A DNA stretch of 64,000 nt, taken from NCBI RefSeq assembly GCF_024508665.1, contig NZ_JANINP010000006.1:62001-126000 (forward strand), read 5' to 3'. Positions 47,508-55,770 of the stretch are shown here, in pieces. Positions within the stretch are counted from its first letter, which is position 1. Each line of letters begins with the position of its first letter. This DNA comes from Sphingomonas sp. Lineage in GTDB: Bacteria; Pseudomonadota; Alphaproteobacteria; Sphingomonadales; Sphingomonadaceae. The notes below the pieces were generated by a model that made no database searches, had not been told where the DNA came from, and was given only the letters and a program-made list of their open reading frames with translations. Position numbers and translations under genes: made by a program.

Positions 47508-48239
47508 TTACGCGGCGACCTTGATCTTCTCGGCGGCGAGCGCGACGCGGTTCGAAATCGGCTTGGCGACGTCGCCGGCCAGCTTCAGCATCGCTTCGGT
47601 GCTCTTCGAGCTCTCGGCAACGAACGAGTCGAACTGGCCACGGACGAAGTCCGCCTGCAGCTTGAAGAACTCGGTCGGCGACTTGACGGCGGCGAAGCCC
47701 TTCAGCGCCGCGGTGGTGCCTTCGAACTGCTTGCGCGCATAATCGGCATAGTCCTGGCCGAGCGTCTCGAAGCCCTTGGCCGCGATCTTGCCCGACTCGA
47801 CGAGCGCTTCGACATTGCCCTTGCCGAATTCGTTGATGTCTTCGAACGCCTTGGCGCCCTTTTCGGCCGCGGCCTTCGCCTTGGCGCTGAATTCCGCGAA
47901 ATAGGCCTGGCCCTTTTCGGCGGCGTCCTTGATGGTGTCGTTCATCTTGGTCACTTCCTTCTTGATGGTGGCCGGCGCCTCTTGGGCGACTGCGGCGACG
48001 GTTTCTGTCACTGTTTCGATCACGGTCTCGACTGCGGGGGTCTCGACGGGTGCGGTCTCGAGGACGGGCGCCGCCGGCTGCTCTACGGCAGGGGTTTCGG
48101 CAACCAGCACGGCGGGAGTCGGCTCGGGCTTCGCCTTGACGGGAACCGAGGCCGGCTTGGTGGATTTGACCGGCGTGCGCTTCACCGGCGCCTTGGCCGC
48201 GGGTTTCGCCGCCTTGGTCTCGGGGGTCTTGCTCACCAT
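47508..48239 (-). CDS. Phasin family protein with lysine/proline-rich N-terminal extension
   Basis: The 243-residue product starts at an ATG with a strong GGAGG box. The first ~97 residues are Lys/Pro/Ala/Glu/Val-rich low complexity (KAAKPAAKAPVKRTPVKSTK), resembling the DNA-binding tails of some phasins. The remainder is a helical phasin domain (EFGKGNVEALVESGKIAAKG, FFKLQADFVRGQFDSFVAES). Phasins coat polyhydroxyalkanoate granules. An internal ATG at 47945 (MNDTIKDAAEKGQ) is preceded by GGAAG at good spacing and would give a 145-residue phasin of ordinary size. It lies downstream of phaC. Confidence 0.9.
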   Translation of the reverse strand: MVSKTPETKAAKPAAKAPVKRTPVKSTKPASVPVKAKPEPTPAVLVAETPAVEQPAAPVLETAPVETPAVETVIETVTETVAAVAQEAPATIKKEVTKMNDTIKDAAEKGQAYFAEFSAKAKAAAEKGAKAFEDINEFGKGNVEALVESGKIAAKGFETLGQDYADYARKQFEGTTAALKGFAAVKSPTEFFKLQADFVRGQFDSFVAESSKSTEAMLKLAGDVAKPISNRVALAAEKIKVAA

Positions 48240-48267
48240 TACATCCTCCGCCGCATGATTGCTGCAT

Positions 48268-48320
48268 TGCACAAAATAGTGCATGGAAGCCAAAGGTCAA
48301 GCGATTTTTGTGCAGTGCAA
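48268..48320 (-). promoter_or_regulatory. TGCAC/GTGCA palindromes in the phasin promoter
   Basis: TGCACAAAATAGTGCA at 48268-48283 is an inverted repeat of TGCAC, and TTGTGCAGTGCAA at 48308-48320 repeats the same motif. Both lie within 80 bp upstream of the phasin ATG. PhaR-type repressors of phasin genes recognise TGC-rich palindromes, so an operator is plausible. No phaR gene is in the window. Confidence 0.45.
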
Positions 48321-48361
48321 CATAGGCGTAACAACCGCCACAGAACGGTCACTTAGCGTTT

Positions 48362-48387
48362 GAAAAACTCGCGGTGGAGCGAGTTTT
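48362..48387 (-). terminator. Terminator after phaC
   Basis: AAACTCGC and GCGAGTTT form an 8-bp stem, followed on the minus strand by a short T-run. It lies 45 bp beyond the phaC stop, so phaC and the phasin gene are probably separate transcripts. A perfect GCGGTGCCGGCACCGC palindrome sits next to it. Confidence 0.6.
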
Positions 48388-48431
48388 AGGCGGTGCCGGC
48401 ACCGCAACCGTTTCGGTTTCGCTGAAACGAA

Positions 48432-50138
48432 CTAACGCGCCCGCACATAGTCTCCCGGAGCATCGGCGAGCGCAGGATGCTTCTTGCCCTGGCCGGGCAC
48501 GCGCGCGCCCTTCACCTTGACCTCTGTCGCGTCCTGGCCGCGCAGCCAGGCGATCCAGTCGGGCCACCAGCTGCCCTTGGTCTCGGTCGCGCCGGCGACG
48601 AACTCGGCCAGGGTCGCGGCGGGCTTGTCGTTGGTCCAATATTGATATTTGCCGGCGGCCGGCGGGTTGACCACGCCGGCGATATGGCCGGAGCCCGCCA
48701 GCACGAACTTGAGCGGCCCGGCGAACAGATGGGTGATCTTCCACACGCTCTCGGCCGGGGCGATATGATCCTCGCGACCGGCCTGGATGTAGCTCGGCGT
48801 TGCCACCTTGGTCAGGTCGATCGGCGTGCCGGCGATGGCCAAGGCGCCCGGCCGCACCAGCAGATTGTCGCGATAGAGATCGGTCAGATACGACAGATGC
48901 CATTTCGCCGGCAGGTTGGTGGTGTCGCCATTCCAGTGGAGCAGGTCGAACGGCGCGTAATCCTGGCCCAGCAAGTAATTGTTGGCGACATAATTCCAGA
49001 TCAGGTCGCGCCCGCGCAGCAGGTTGAACGTCATCGCCATGTAGCGCCCGTCGAGATACCCTTCGGGCGACAATTGCCCGATCATGTCGAGCTGGGCGTC
49101 GTCGACGAAATTGAGCAGGTCGCCGGCATCGGCGAAGTCGACTTGCGCGGTGAAGAAGGTCGCGGTCCTGACCTTGTCCGCTTCGCCCTTGGCGGTCAGA
49201 TAGGCCAAGGTCGCGGCGAGCGTGGTCCCGGCGACGCAATAGCCGATCGCGTGCACCGCCTCGACGTCGAGCTGGTCGCGGATCACGTCGATCGCCTCGA
49301 TCTGGGCGAGCACGTAATCGTCCCAGCTGATATCGGCCAGGCTGGCATCGGCGGATTTCCACGACACCATGAACACGCTCAGCCCCTGGTCGACCGCCCA
49401 GCGGATAAAGCTCTTTTCCGGCGTCAGGTCGAGGATGTAGAAGCGGTTGATCCAGGGCGGGAAGATCACCAGCGGCGTCGCCAGCACGCTCTCGGTCGTC
49501 GGCGTGTAGTGGATCAGCTCGAACAGCGGGCCGCGATGGATCACCTTGCCCGGCGTGGTGGCAAGATTGCGCCCGACCTCGAACGCCTGGTCGTCGGTAT
49601 GCGTCAACTGCCCCTTGCCCAGATCGTTGAGCATGTTGGCCAGGCCCTTGAGCAGGTTCTCGCCGCGCGTCTCGATCGTTTTCTGGATCACGTCCGGATT
49701 GGTGAAGGCGAAGTTGGACGGGCTCATCGCGTCGACGAACCCCTGGGTCGCGAAGCGGAGCTGCTCGCGCTGTTTGGGCTCGAGCCCTTCCAGCGCGTCG
49801 ACCTGTTTGAGCATCTGGTCGGCGATCATCAGATAGGATTGGCGGATCCAGTCGAACACCGGATTCTGCCAGGCTTCGGACTTGAAGCGCTTGTCCTTGA
49901 CTGGCGCGCCGCTCTCTTCACCTGCTTTCGGGTCGAGGAAGCGCTGCCACAATTTGAGGCTGTCCGACCAGAAATCGCCGACCCGCGCCAAGGTCGCCGG
50001 GTCGTTGAACCCCGGGACCACCGGCACGCCCGCGCCTAGTCCGGCTTCGAGCATCATCTGCTGCGCGCGGCCCATCACCCAGGTCCAGTGCTGCATGTCC
50101 TCCAGGCTGGGTGCGTCGATCTGGTCGGCCATCGTCAT
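48432..50138 (-). CDS. phaC: Class I polyhydroxyalkanoate synthase
   Basis: The 568-residue protein has the PhaC N-terminal domain and the catalytic alpha/beta hydrolase core. The lipase-like box is GYCVAG with Cys301 as nucleophile; the aspartate in GREDHIAPAESVW and histidine in GSGHIAGVVNPP complete the triad. It polymerises 3-hydroxyacyl-CoA into storage polymer. The length and single-subunit layout indicate class I. It is divergent from the aminotransferase gene across a 234-bp gap that holds no other gene. Confidence 0.96.
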   Translation of the reverse strand: MTMADQIDAPSLEDMQHWTWVMGRAQQMMLEAGLGAGVPVVPGFNDPATLARVGDFWSDSLKLWQRFLDPKAGEESGAPVKDKRFKSEAWQNPVFDWIRQSYLMIADQMLKQVDALEGLEPKQREQLRFATQGFVDAMSPSNFAFTNPDVIQKTIETRGENLLKGLANMLNDLGKGQLTHTDDQAFEVGRNLATTPGKVIHRGPLFELIHYTPTTESVLATPLVIFPPWINRFYILDLTPEKSFIRWAVDQGLSVFMVSWKSADASLADISWDDYVLAQIEAIDVIRDQLDVEAVHAIGYCVAGTTLAATLAYLTAKGEADKVRTATFFTAQVDFADAGDLLNFVDDAQLDMIGQLSPEGYLDGRYMAMTFNLLRGRDLIWNYVANNYLLGQDYAPFDLLHWNGDTTNLPAKWHLSYLTDLYRDNLLVRPGALAIAGTPIDLTKVATPSYIQAGREDHIAPAESVWKITHLFAGPLKFVLAGSGHIAGVVNPPAAGKYQYWTNDKPAATLAEFVAGATETKGSWWPDWIAWLRGQDATEVKVKGARVPGQGKKHPALADAPGDYVRAR

Positions 50139-50372
50139 TGTTCCCCGGCGAAGGTCATGCGCGCGACGCGCCGTCCGTCCTTACGGCAGCGGCGCTCCGC
50201 GCGAAAGCGTCCTGCGGCGGCGACGGCGTCGTTCTTTGGGTCGTCGTCACGCCGGGAAACGCGGCAGGCCGGCTTTTGTCTCCGCTTTTCGGCACGGATC
50301 GCCGCATCCGGAACAACGCGGTTTCGCCGCCGCCCGCTTATGCCCTAAGGAGGGAAGCGAAAGGAGTTTTGA

Positions 50373-51581
50373 ATGTCCGACGAATTCTACCGCATCAAGC
50401 GTCTGCCGCCTTATGTCATTGCCGAGGTCAACGGCATGCGGGCAGCAGCGCGTGCGGCAGGCGAGGACATTATCGACCTGGGCATGGGCAATCCCGACCT
50501 CCCCCCGCCCCAGCACGTGATCGACAAGCTCTGCGAGGTCGCGCAAAAGCCCGACGCGCACGGCTATTCGCAGTCCAAGGGCATTCCCGGGCTGCGCCGC
50601 GCCCAGGCCAATTATTACGGCCGCCGCTTCGGTGTCGACCTCGATCCCGAGACCGAGGTCGTGGTGACGATGGGGTCGAAGGAAGGACTGGCCAGCCTGG
50701 CGACCGCGATCACCGCGCCGGGCGACGTCGTGCTCGCGCCCAATCCGAGCTACCCGATCCACACGTTCGGCTTCATCATCGCCGGCGCTACGATCCGCGC
50801 CGTGCCGACGACGCCCGACGAGCATTATTTCGAGAGCCTGGAACGCGCGATCGCCTTCACCGTGCCGCGGCCGTCGATCCTGGTGGTGAACTACCCGTCC
50901 AACCCGACGGCCGAGACGGTCGACCTGGCCTTTTACGAGCGGCTGGTCGCCTGGGCGAAGGAGAACGAGGTGTGGATCCTGTCCGACCTCGCTTATTCGG
51001 AACTCTATTTCAACGGCAAGCCGACCGTGTCGATCCTGCAGGTCAAGGGCGCCAAGGACGTCGCGATCGAGTTCACCAGCCTCAGCAAGACCTATTCGAT
51101 GGCCGGCTGGCGGATGGGCTTCGCGGTCGGCAATCGCAAGCTGATCGCGGCGATGACCCGGGTGAAATCCTATCTCGATTACGGCGCCTTCACCCCGATC
51201 CAGGCCGCCGCCTGCGCCGCGCTCAACGGGCCGCAGGACATCGTCGAGAAGAACCGCCAGCTCTATCACAAGCGCCGCGATGTGCTGGTCGAGAGCTTCG
51301 GCCGCGCCGGCTGGGATATTCCCAGCCCGCCGGCGAGCATGTTCGCCTGGGCGCCGCTGCCGCCCGCGCTGACGCACTTAGGCAGCCTTGAGTTCTCCAA
51401 ACAATTGCTGACTCACGCCAAGGTCGCGGTCGCGCCAGGGGTGGGATATGGCGAGAATGGGGAAGGGTTCGTACGCATTGCGATGGTCGAGAACGAGCAA
51501 AGGCTCCGCCAGGCGGCGCGCAACGTGCGGCGGTACCTCCAGTCGATGGGCGTCAACACTCCGGCGAGCAATAGTGGCTGA
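50373..51581 (+). CDS. alaC: PLP-dependent aminotransferase, AlaC type
   Basis: The 402-residue class I/II aminotransferase has NPSYPIHTFGF, NYPSNPTAE, SDLAYSELYF and the PLP-binding lysine Lys239 in SLSKTYSMAGWRMG. The overall sequence resembles AlaC (glutamate-pyruvate aminotransferase), which makes alanine. Other alpha-amino acid or LL-diaminopimelate aminotransferases share this fold and are possible. A strong ribosome-binding region (AAGGAGGG and AAAGGAG) precedes the ATG. Confidence 0.88.
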   Translation: MSDEFYRIKRLPPYVIAEVNGMRAAARAAGEDIIDLGMGNPDLPPPQHVIDKLCEVAQKPDAHGYSQSKGIPGLRRAQANYYGRRFGVDLDPETEVVVTMGSKEGLASLATAITAPGDVVLAPNPSYPIHTFGFIIAGATIRAVPTTPDEHYFESLERAIAFTVPRPSILVVNYPSNPTAETVDLAFYERLVAWAKENEVWILSDLAYSELYFNGKPTVSILQVKGAKDVAIEFTSLSKTYSMAGWRMGFAVGNRKLIAAMTRVKSYLDYGAFTPIQAAACAALNGPQDIVEKNRQLYHKRRDVLVESFGRAGWDIPSPPASMFAWAPLPPALTHLGSLEFSKQLLTHAKVAVAPGVGYGENGEGFVRIAMVENEQRLRQAARNVRRYLQSMGVNTPASNSG

Positions 51582-51670
51582 ACGGGCGCAACCCGTTCTT
51601 CCATCCCCGGTCCGCCCGGTCGCCGCGCCGGCGCCTGCCGGCCCAGTCTCGTGACGCAGCGCAGCTCGCG

Positions 51671-52447
51671 ATGACGATCAACCTGCTCTATTCGCTGGCC
51701 GGCGTGCTGGTCGGGCTGGTCGTCGGGCTGACCGGCGTCGGCGGCGGATCGCTGATGACGCCGTTGCTCGTCCTGGCGTTCGGTTTCCACCCGACCACAG
51801 CGGTCGGCACCGATTTGCTCTATGCCTCGGCGACCAAGACGGTCGGGACGACGGTCCATGGCTGGCGCGGCACGGTCGACTGGCGGGTCGTCGCGCGGCT
51901 GGCGCTGGGCAGCGTGCCGGCGACGCTGGTGACCCTGCTGATCCTCAACCGCGCGGGACCGGAATCGTCCGGCACCGGCCATGCCATGTCGGTGATCCTG
52001 GGCGTTACGCTGGTGCTGTCCGCGGGCGCGACGCTGCTGCGCGCGCGGATCGTCGCGTATCTGACCCCGCGCTTCGGCACGGTGAACCAGAAGCGGCGCG
52101 CCGGCTACACCATCCTGCTCGGCGCGGTGCTCGGCGTGCTGGTGTCGCTGACCTCGGTGGGCGCGGGCGCGCTCGGCATGACCGCCTTGCTGATCCTCTA
52201 CCCGACCCTGCCGGTCAACAAGCTGGTCGGATCGGACATCGCGCATGCCGTGCCGCTGACCCTGCTCGGCGGCATCGGGCATTGGATCCTGGGATCGGTC
52301 GACGCCGCTTTGCTCGTCTCGCTGCTGATCGGATCGATCCCCGGCATCATTGTCGGCAGCCTGTTGGCAAGCCGCATCTCCGACCGGGTGCTCGGCCCGA
52401 TCCTGGCGGTGGTGCTGGCGTTGGTCGGCGTACGGCTGCTATTCTAG
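51671..52447 (+). CDS. TauE/SafE family sulfite or anion exporter
   Basis: The 258-residue protein has seven or eight membrane helices in two similar halves. The family signatures are LTGVGGGSLMTPLL in the first half and LTSVGAGALGMTALLILYP in the second. TauE/SafE proteins move sulfite, sulfoacetate or related organic anions across the inner membrane. No sulfur-metabolism gene is adjacent, so the substrate is open. It follows alaC by 89 bp. Confidence 0.9.
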   Translation: MTINLLYSLAGVLVGLVVGLTGVGGGSLMTPLLVLAFGFHPTTAVGTDLLYASATKTVGTTVHGWRGTVDWRVVARLALGSVPATLVTLLILNRAGPESSGTGHAMSVILGVTLVLSAGATLLRARIVAYLTPRFGTVNQKRRAGYTILLGAVLGVLVSLTSVGAGALGMTALLILYPTLPVNKLVGSDIAHAVPLTLLGGIGHWILGSVDAALLVSLLIGSIPGIIVGSLLASRISDRVLGPILAVVLALVGVRLLF

Positions 52448-52495
52448 GCTGCAGAGTTCTGCGCCGAACCTCAACGGGTTCGGCTCGCCATGCGA

Positions 52496-53995
52496 TCAGA
52501 ATGGGTTAGGCTGGAGGTGGATGTGCACCGGTCCGCCGGCCGCGCGGATCGCAGCAACGACCTCGGGACGCTTCCGTACTCGGTTGGCCGAGGCGGCGAA
52601 GGGCGATTTCGGCATGCGCGGGTCGGGAGCATCGTAGTCCGCGAGATCCATCATCGCGCTCCTGCGGGATACGGGCGCCGCCAGCCGGCGAACATAGGAG
52701 GCCGCGGCGGCATCCTCGTCGCCTAGGCAGAGGTAAAGCGCCGTGACGGTCGAGGGATCGTCGCTTTCGTGCGCGACGGCATAGGCGAGGTCGGCGCGGG
52801 CCTTGTCGAGCTGCCCCAATTCCGCATAGGCGCAGCCGCGTACGAGGCGCACCTGCATCAGGCCATAAGGGCTGGCATCGGGTGACGTGCCCATCCGGTC
52901 GAGCGTCGCGAGCGCCTCTTTCGCATGCCCGAACACCACCTGCTGGTCGGCAAGATTGATGATCTGGCTGACGTTGGGCACGCCATTTTCCTTCAACTGG
53001 CCGCCCCTGGTGAAGGCATCAACCATCTCGTCATATTTGCCGGTCGCGAGATAGGCATAACCCAGCGCATTCCAGAACCAAGGCAGCTTGTCCTCGATAT
53101 CATCGAACGCGTCGGGCGTTGCGATACGCGGTTCGGCCGCCTTGAGCAGTGCGATCGCCTCGTCGTTGCGGCCAAGCCGGTGGAGATCCAATGATTCGGC
53201 GTTTATCACCGCGAGCGCGTGCGGATAGCGATCGAGCATGGCGCGATGACGGGCGAGGTCGGCTTCGACCACCGCGCGGAAATCGACCGGACGACCGCGC
53301 AGAGCGAGCAGACCCGGATCGAATGCGACCTCCATCATCGCTTCATAGCCTTGAAGGTCCGCGATCATGGCGCGCGCTTCGTCGCGTTTCCCCGCCGCGA
53401 GCAATTTGCGCGCATACAGCGCCCGCATATAATCGCCCCAGCCGTCGATCTTCGCCGAGATATCGTCAGGATCGTAGGCGGGATTGGCGAGAATCGCGAG
53501 CAGCCGCGTATCATTGGCCGCGTCGCCGGCCCGCTCTATCTGGTTATGCATCTGCATGAACAGGGAAGGGGGGAAGGTGTTGAGCGTGCCGCCCCGGCCG
53601 GCCGCAGGCATGCGTTCAATCGTGTCAATTGCCGAGGAATAACGCTTGCCCTCGAAATCGGCGATGACCGCCGCGCGCCAGGCAAAGTCCGAGCTCTCGG
53701 CAAGCGCAATCTCACGCTTCGCATAGTCGCTGGCCTTGGCCATATCCTTCGCCTTCCAGGCGCAATCGATCGTGATGTCGTAGGCGAGCGAGAGATCCTT
53801 GGGGGCGGCGGATGCCGGCGCGGCGATGACTGGCGCCACCAGCGACGACGCCTTGGCGCAATCGTTGTCGCGATATGCCTGGATCGCCTCGGATAGCGCC
53901 TTGTTGGCATCCGGCGCTGCGTTATCGGCGGCGGCGAGCGGCGCCGCCGGCGCGGCAATCAGCGCCGCTCCAGCAAGAACAATAAAATGCCGCAT
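52496..53995 (-). CDS. Secreted tetratricopeptide-repeat protein
   Basis: The 499-residue protein starts with a signal peptide (MRHFIVLAGAALIAAPAAPLAAA) and consists of helical pairs typical of TPR. Examples are ALSEAIQAYRDNDCAKASSL, WFWNALGYAYLATGKYDEMVDAF and RLVRGCAYAELGQLDKARADLAYAV. It is probably a periplasmic scaffold or binding protein, though no partner is indicated. The long upstream extension of the frame was rejected because the signal starts at 53995. The divergent thioesterase gene lies about 140 bp away. Confidence 0.85.
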   Translation of the reverse strand: MRHFIVLAGAALIAAPAAPLAAADNAAPDANKALSEAIQAYRDNDCAKASSLVAPVIAAPASAAPKDLSLAYDITIDCAWKAKDMAKASDYAKREIALAESSDFAWRAAVIADFEGKRYSSAIDTIERMPAAGRGGTLNTFPPSLFMQMHNQIERAGDAANDTRLLAILANPAYDPDDISAKIDGWGDYMRALYARKLLAAGKRDEARAMIADLQGYEAMMEVAFDPGLLALRGRPVDFRAVVEADLARHRAMLDRYPHALAVINAESLDLHRLGRNDEAIALLKAAEPRIATPDAFDDIEDKLPWFWNALGYAYLATGKYDEMVDAFTRGGQLKENGVPNVSQIINLADQQVVFGHAKEALATLDRMGTSPDASPYGLMQVRLVRGCAYAELGQLDKARADLAYAVAHESDDPSTVTALYLCLGDEDAAAASYVRRLAAPVSRRSAMMDLADYDAPDPRMPKSPFAASANRVRKRPEVVAAIRAAGGPVHIHLQPNPF

Positions 53996-54131
53996 CGGTT
54001 CGCCCCCATGTGTCCCCTGGCTGCGACGTTGATCGACTTGGCAAAGAGGCGCAACCCGCCGTCTGGTCCATTTCGATCTATAAAGCGTGGTCAGGATCGT
54101 ACCGCGGTAGCCGTATCGTCGCTGCCGCGAT

Positions 54132-54566
54132 ATGGCGCACGCCATGACACGCCCCGGCTTCGCTTTCTCCACCCCGATCAAGGTCCGTTATGCGGAGATT
54201 GACGGGCAAAAGGTCGTCTTCAACTCGCGCTATCTCGAATATGCCGATGTCGCGGGGACCGAATTCTGGGAGTGGAGCGGGATCGCCGACGCGCTGGGGC
54301 CGGTCTGGACCGAGACCGAATTCCACGTGCGCCATGCCGAGGTCGAATTCCTCAAGCCGTTCTTCTACGGCGACGTGATCCAGGCCTATGCCAAGGTGGA
54401 ACGGCTCGGGTCGACCAGCATGACGCAGGTATTCGAACTCTGTCACGCCGCAACCGGCGAGCTGCATTCGATCGTGCGGCTGGTGACGGTCAACGTCCAT
54501 TTGCCGACCGGACAGCCGGTGCCGATCCCCGACGCCATCCGGGAGTTTATCGGCAAGCTGGGCTGA
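54132..54566 (+). CDS. Acyl-CoA thioesterase (4HBT hotdog fold)
   Basis: The 144-residue protein (140 if started at the second ATG) has the hotdog signature YAEIDGQKVVFNSRYLEYAD with the catalytic aspartate. The later VRHAEVEFLKPFFYGDVI and VTVNVHLPTGQPVPIP are also typical of the YbgC/4-hydroxybenzoyl-CoA thioesterase group. It hydrolyses acyl-CoA thioesters; chain preference is unknown. A palindromic repeat follows directly after the stop. Confidence 0.9.
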   Translation: MAHAMTRPGFAFSTPIKVRYAEIDGQKVVFNSRYLEYADVAGTEFWEWSGIADALGPVWTETEFHVRHAEVEFLKPFFYGDVIQAYAKVERLGSTSMTQVFELCHAATGELHSIVRLVTVNVHLPTGQPVPIPDAIREFIGKLG

Positions 54567-54571
54567 AAAAT

Positions 54572-54677
54572 AAGCCCCTCTCCTTTAGGGGAGGGGATGG
54601 GGGTGGGGCAGTGCCTCAACCCCTGTCGCCTTTGGATAGGCCCCACCCCAACCCCTCCGCTGAAGGGGAGGGGCTTT
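54572..54677. repeat. Palindromic repeat, CCCCTCCCC family
   Basis: The left hairpin CCCCTCTCCTTTAGGGGAGGGG and right CCCCTCCGCTGAAGGGGAGG are linked by GGGGGTGGGGC and GGCCCCACCCC. The outer TAAGCCCCTC and GAGGGGCTTTA also pair. It is nearly the intact form of the copy inserted in pccA. It separates convergent thioesterase and HxlR genes. Confidence 0.92.
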
Positions 54678-54685
54678 AATGCGCG

Positions 54686-55183
54686 TTATTCCGCCGCCGC
54701 CTGCAGCGGCTCGTCGTCGCCGACCACGTCTTCGGGCAAGGCCCAATGCATGTCCATCTTCCCCAGGACGCGGCCGTCGTGCGACAGCACCTCGACCGGC
54801 CGGACCCGCCGCATGTCGCGCGCGTCGACCAGCACCGGGGTCGCCGGAACGCCGGTTTCCCACCGCTCGCCCCATTGCCGCAGTGCAACCATGGTGGGCA
54901 AAAGCGCCATGCCCTTGTCGGTCAGCCGATACTGGATCTTGCGGCGATCCTCGGGCAAGGCCTCTCGCGTCAGGATCTCGTGCTCGACCAGCCGCGCCAG
55001 TCGATTGGCCAGGATGTTGCGGGCGATACCCAGCTCGGATTGGAATTCTTCGAAATGGTGCAGGCCGTTGAACGCCGCACGCAAGATCATGAAACTCCAG
55101 CGTTCACCCATCGCTTCGAGCGCCGCCGGCAGGCTGCATTCGACGAGGTCGCGCAGCGGCTCTCTCAGATGTCCGCCCATCAA
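54686..55183 (-). CDS. HxlR family transcriptional regulator
   Basis: The 165-residue protein has the HxlR winged helix: CSLPAALEAMGERWSFMIL, HFEEFQSELGIARNILANRL, and RRKIQYRLTDKGMALLP. The N-terminal cysteine in this context is typical of members that respond to electrophiles or redox stress. The C-terminal 50 residues extend beyond the minimal domain. It is preceded by an AGAGGAAT ribosome-binding site. It is divergent from a small secreted protein gene, and the shared intergenic region carries palindromes that it may bind. Confidence 0.9.
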   Translation of the reverse strand: MMGGHLREPLRDLVECSLPAALEAMGERWSFMILRAAFNGLHHFEEFQSELGIARNILANRLARLVEHEILTREALPEDRRKIQYRLTDKGMALLPTMVALRQWGERWETGVPATPVLVDARDMRRVRPVEVLSHDGRVLGKMDMHWALPEDVVGDDEPLQAAAE

Positions 55184-55248
55184 TATTCCTCTCTTTGCAT
55201 CGAAGCGTAACCCATTTCCTGCGTCATGAAAATGCCATGCGGATTTCC

Positions 55249-55309
55249 AGTTGCAACTGAAAACCTATAGGAGTAGGTGGTGATTCGCAACCTATTGTGC
55301 GTTGCAACG
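55249..55309. promoter_or_regulatory. Paired GTTGCAAC palindromes between divergent genes
   Basis: AGTTGCAACT (55249-55258) and CGTTGCAACG (55300-55309) are perfect palindromes sharing GTTGCAAC, 51 bp apart, about five helical turns. A CCTATAGG palindrome lies between them. The arrangement between an HxlR gene and its divergent neighbour suggests an autoregulatory operator. The assignment to this regulator is inferred. Confidence 0.5.
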
Positions 55310-55325
55310 TACACAGGAGGAAATC

Positions 55326-55643
55326 ATGTCCCGCATCGCCCCCAGGATTCTCACCGCCGCCGCCGTCGCCATGTTCGGCAGCACCATTGCCTTCGCGCAG
55401 CCCCAGGGTCCCGGTTACTATACCGCCACCCCCGCCGCGGCGCCGACCAAGACCAGCCTGATCACGCGCGACACCGTGTGGAAGTTCCATGACGGCGCGT
55501 TCGCCGCTGCCAAGGCCCCCGAGCGTGACATCGTTCTGTGCCAGCTCGTCGCGCAGCGCGTCGGCAAGCTGACGTCGTTCACCGTCGGCGGCCAGGCGCT
55601 CGACGCCGACACGCTGTCCAAGTGCAACGCCAAGGCAAACTGA
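55326..55643 (+). CDS. Small secreted hypothetical protein divergent from HxlR
   Basis: The 105-residue product starts at an ATG with AGGAGG upstream and has a signal peptide (MSRIAPRILTAAAVAMFGSTIAFA). The mature region includes TSLITRDTVWKFHDGAFAAA, a LCQLVAQRVGKLTSF segment and two cysteines. It is likely periplasmic. Its function is unknown; the divergent HxlR regulator is its probable controller. A hairpin follows the stop. Confidence 0.85.
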   Translation: MSRIAPRILTAAAVAMFGSTIAFAQPQGPGYYTATPAAAPTKTSLITRDTVWKFHDGAFAAAKAPERDIVLCQLVAQRVGKLTSFTVGGQALDADTLSKCNAKAN

Positions 55644-55646
55644 TTG

Positions 55647-55670
55647 GAGAGCGGTGCCAGCACCGCGCTC
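55647..55670 (+). terminator. Stem-loop after the HxlR-linked secreted protein gene
   Basis: GAGAGCGGTGC and GCACCGCGCTC pair with one mismatch around a 2-nt loop, 3 bp beyond the stop. There is no T-run, so termination would be weak or rho-assisted. Confidence 0.35.
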
Positions 55671-55770
55671 CCCTAAACATCACCATCCCCTCGTTGGCCG
55701 CGCGCCTTTAATTGCTCGCGGCCAACATTTTGTTGCAAAGCAGCGCGGTCCGGCCCCATCTTGAGCGGTA

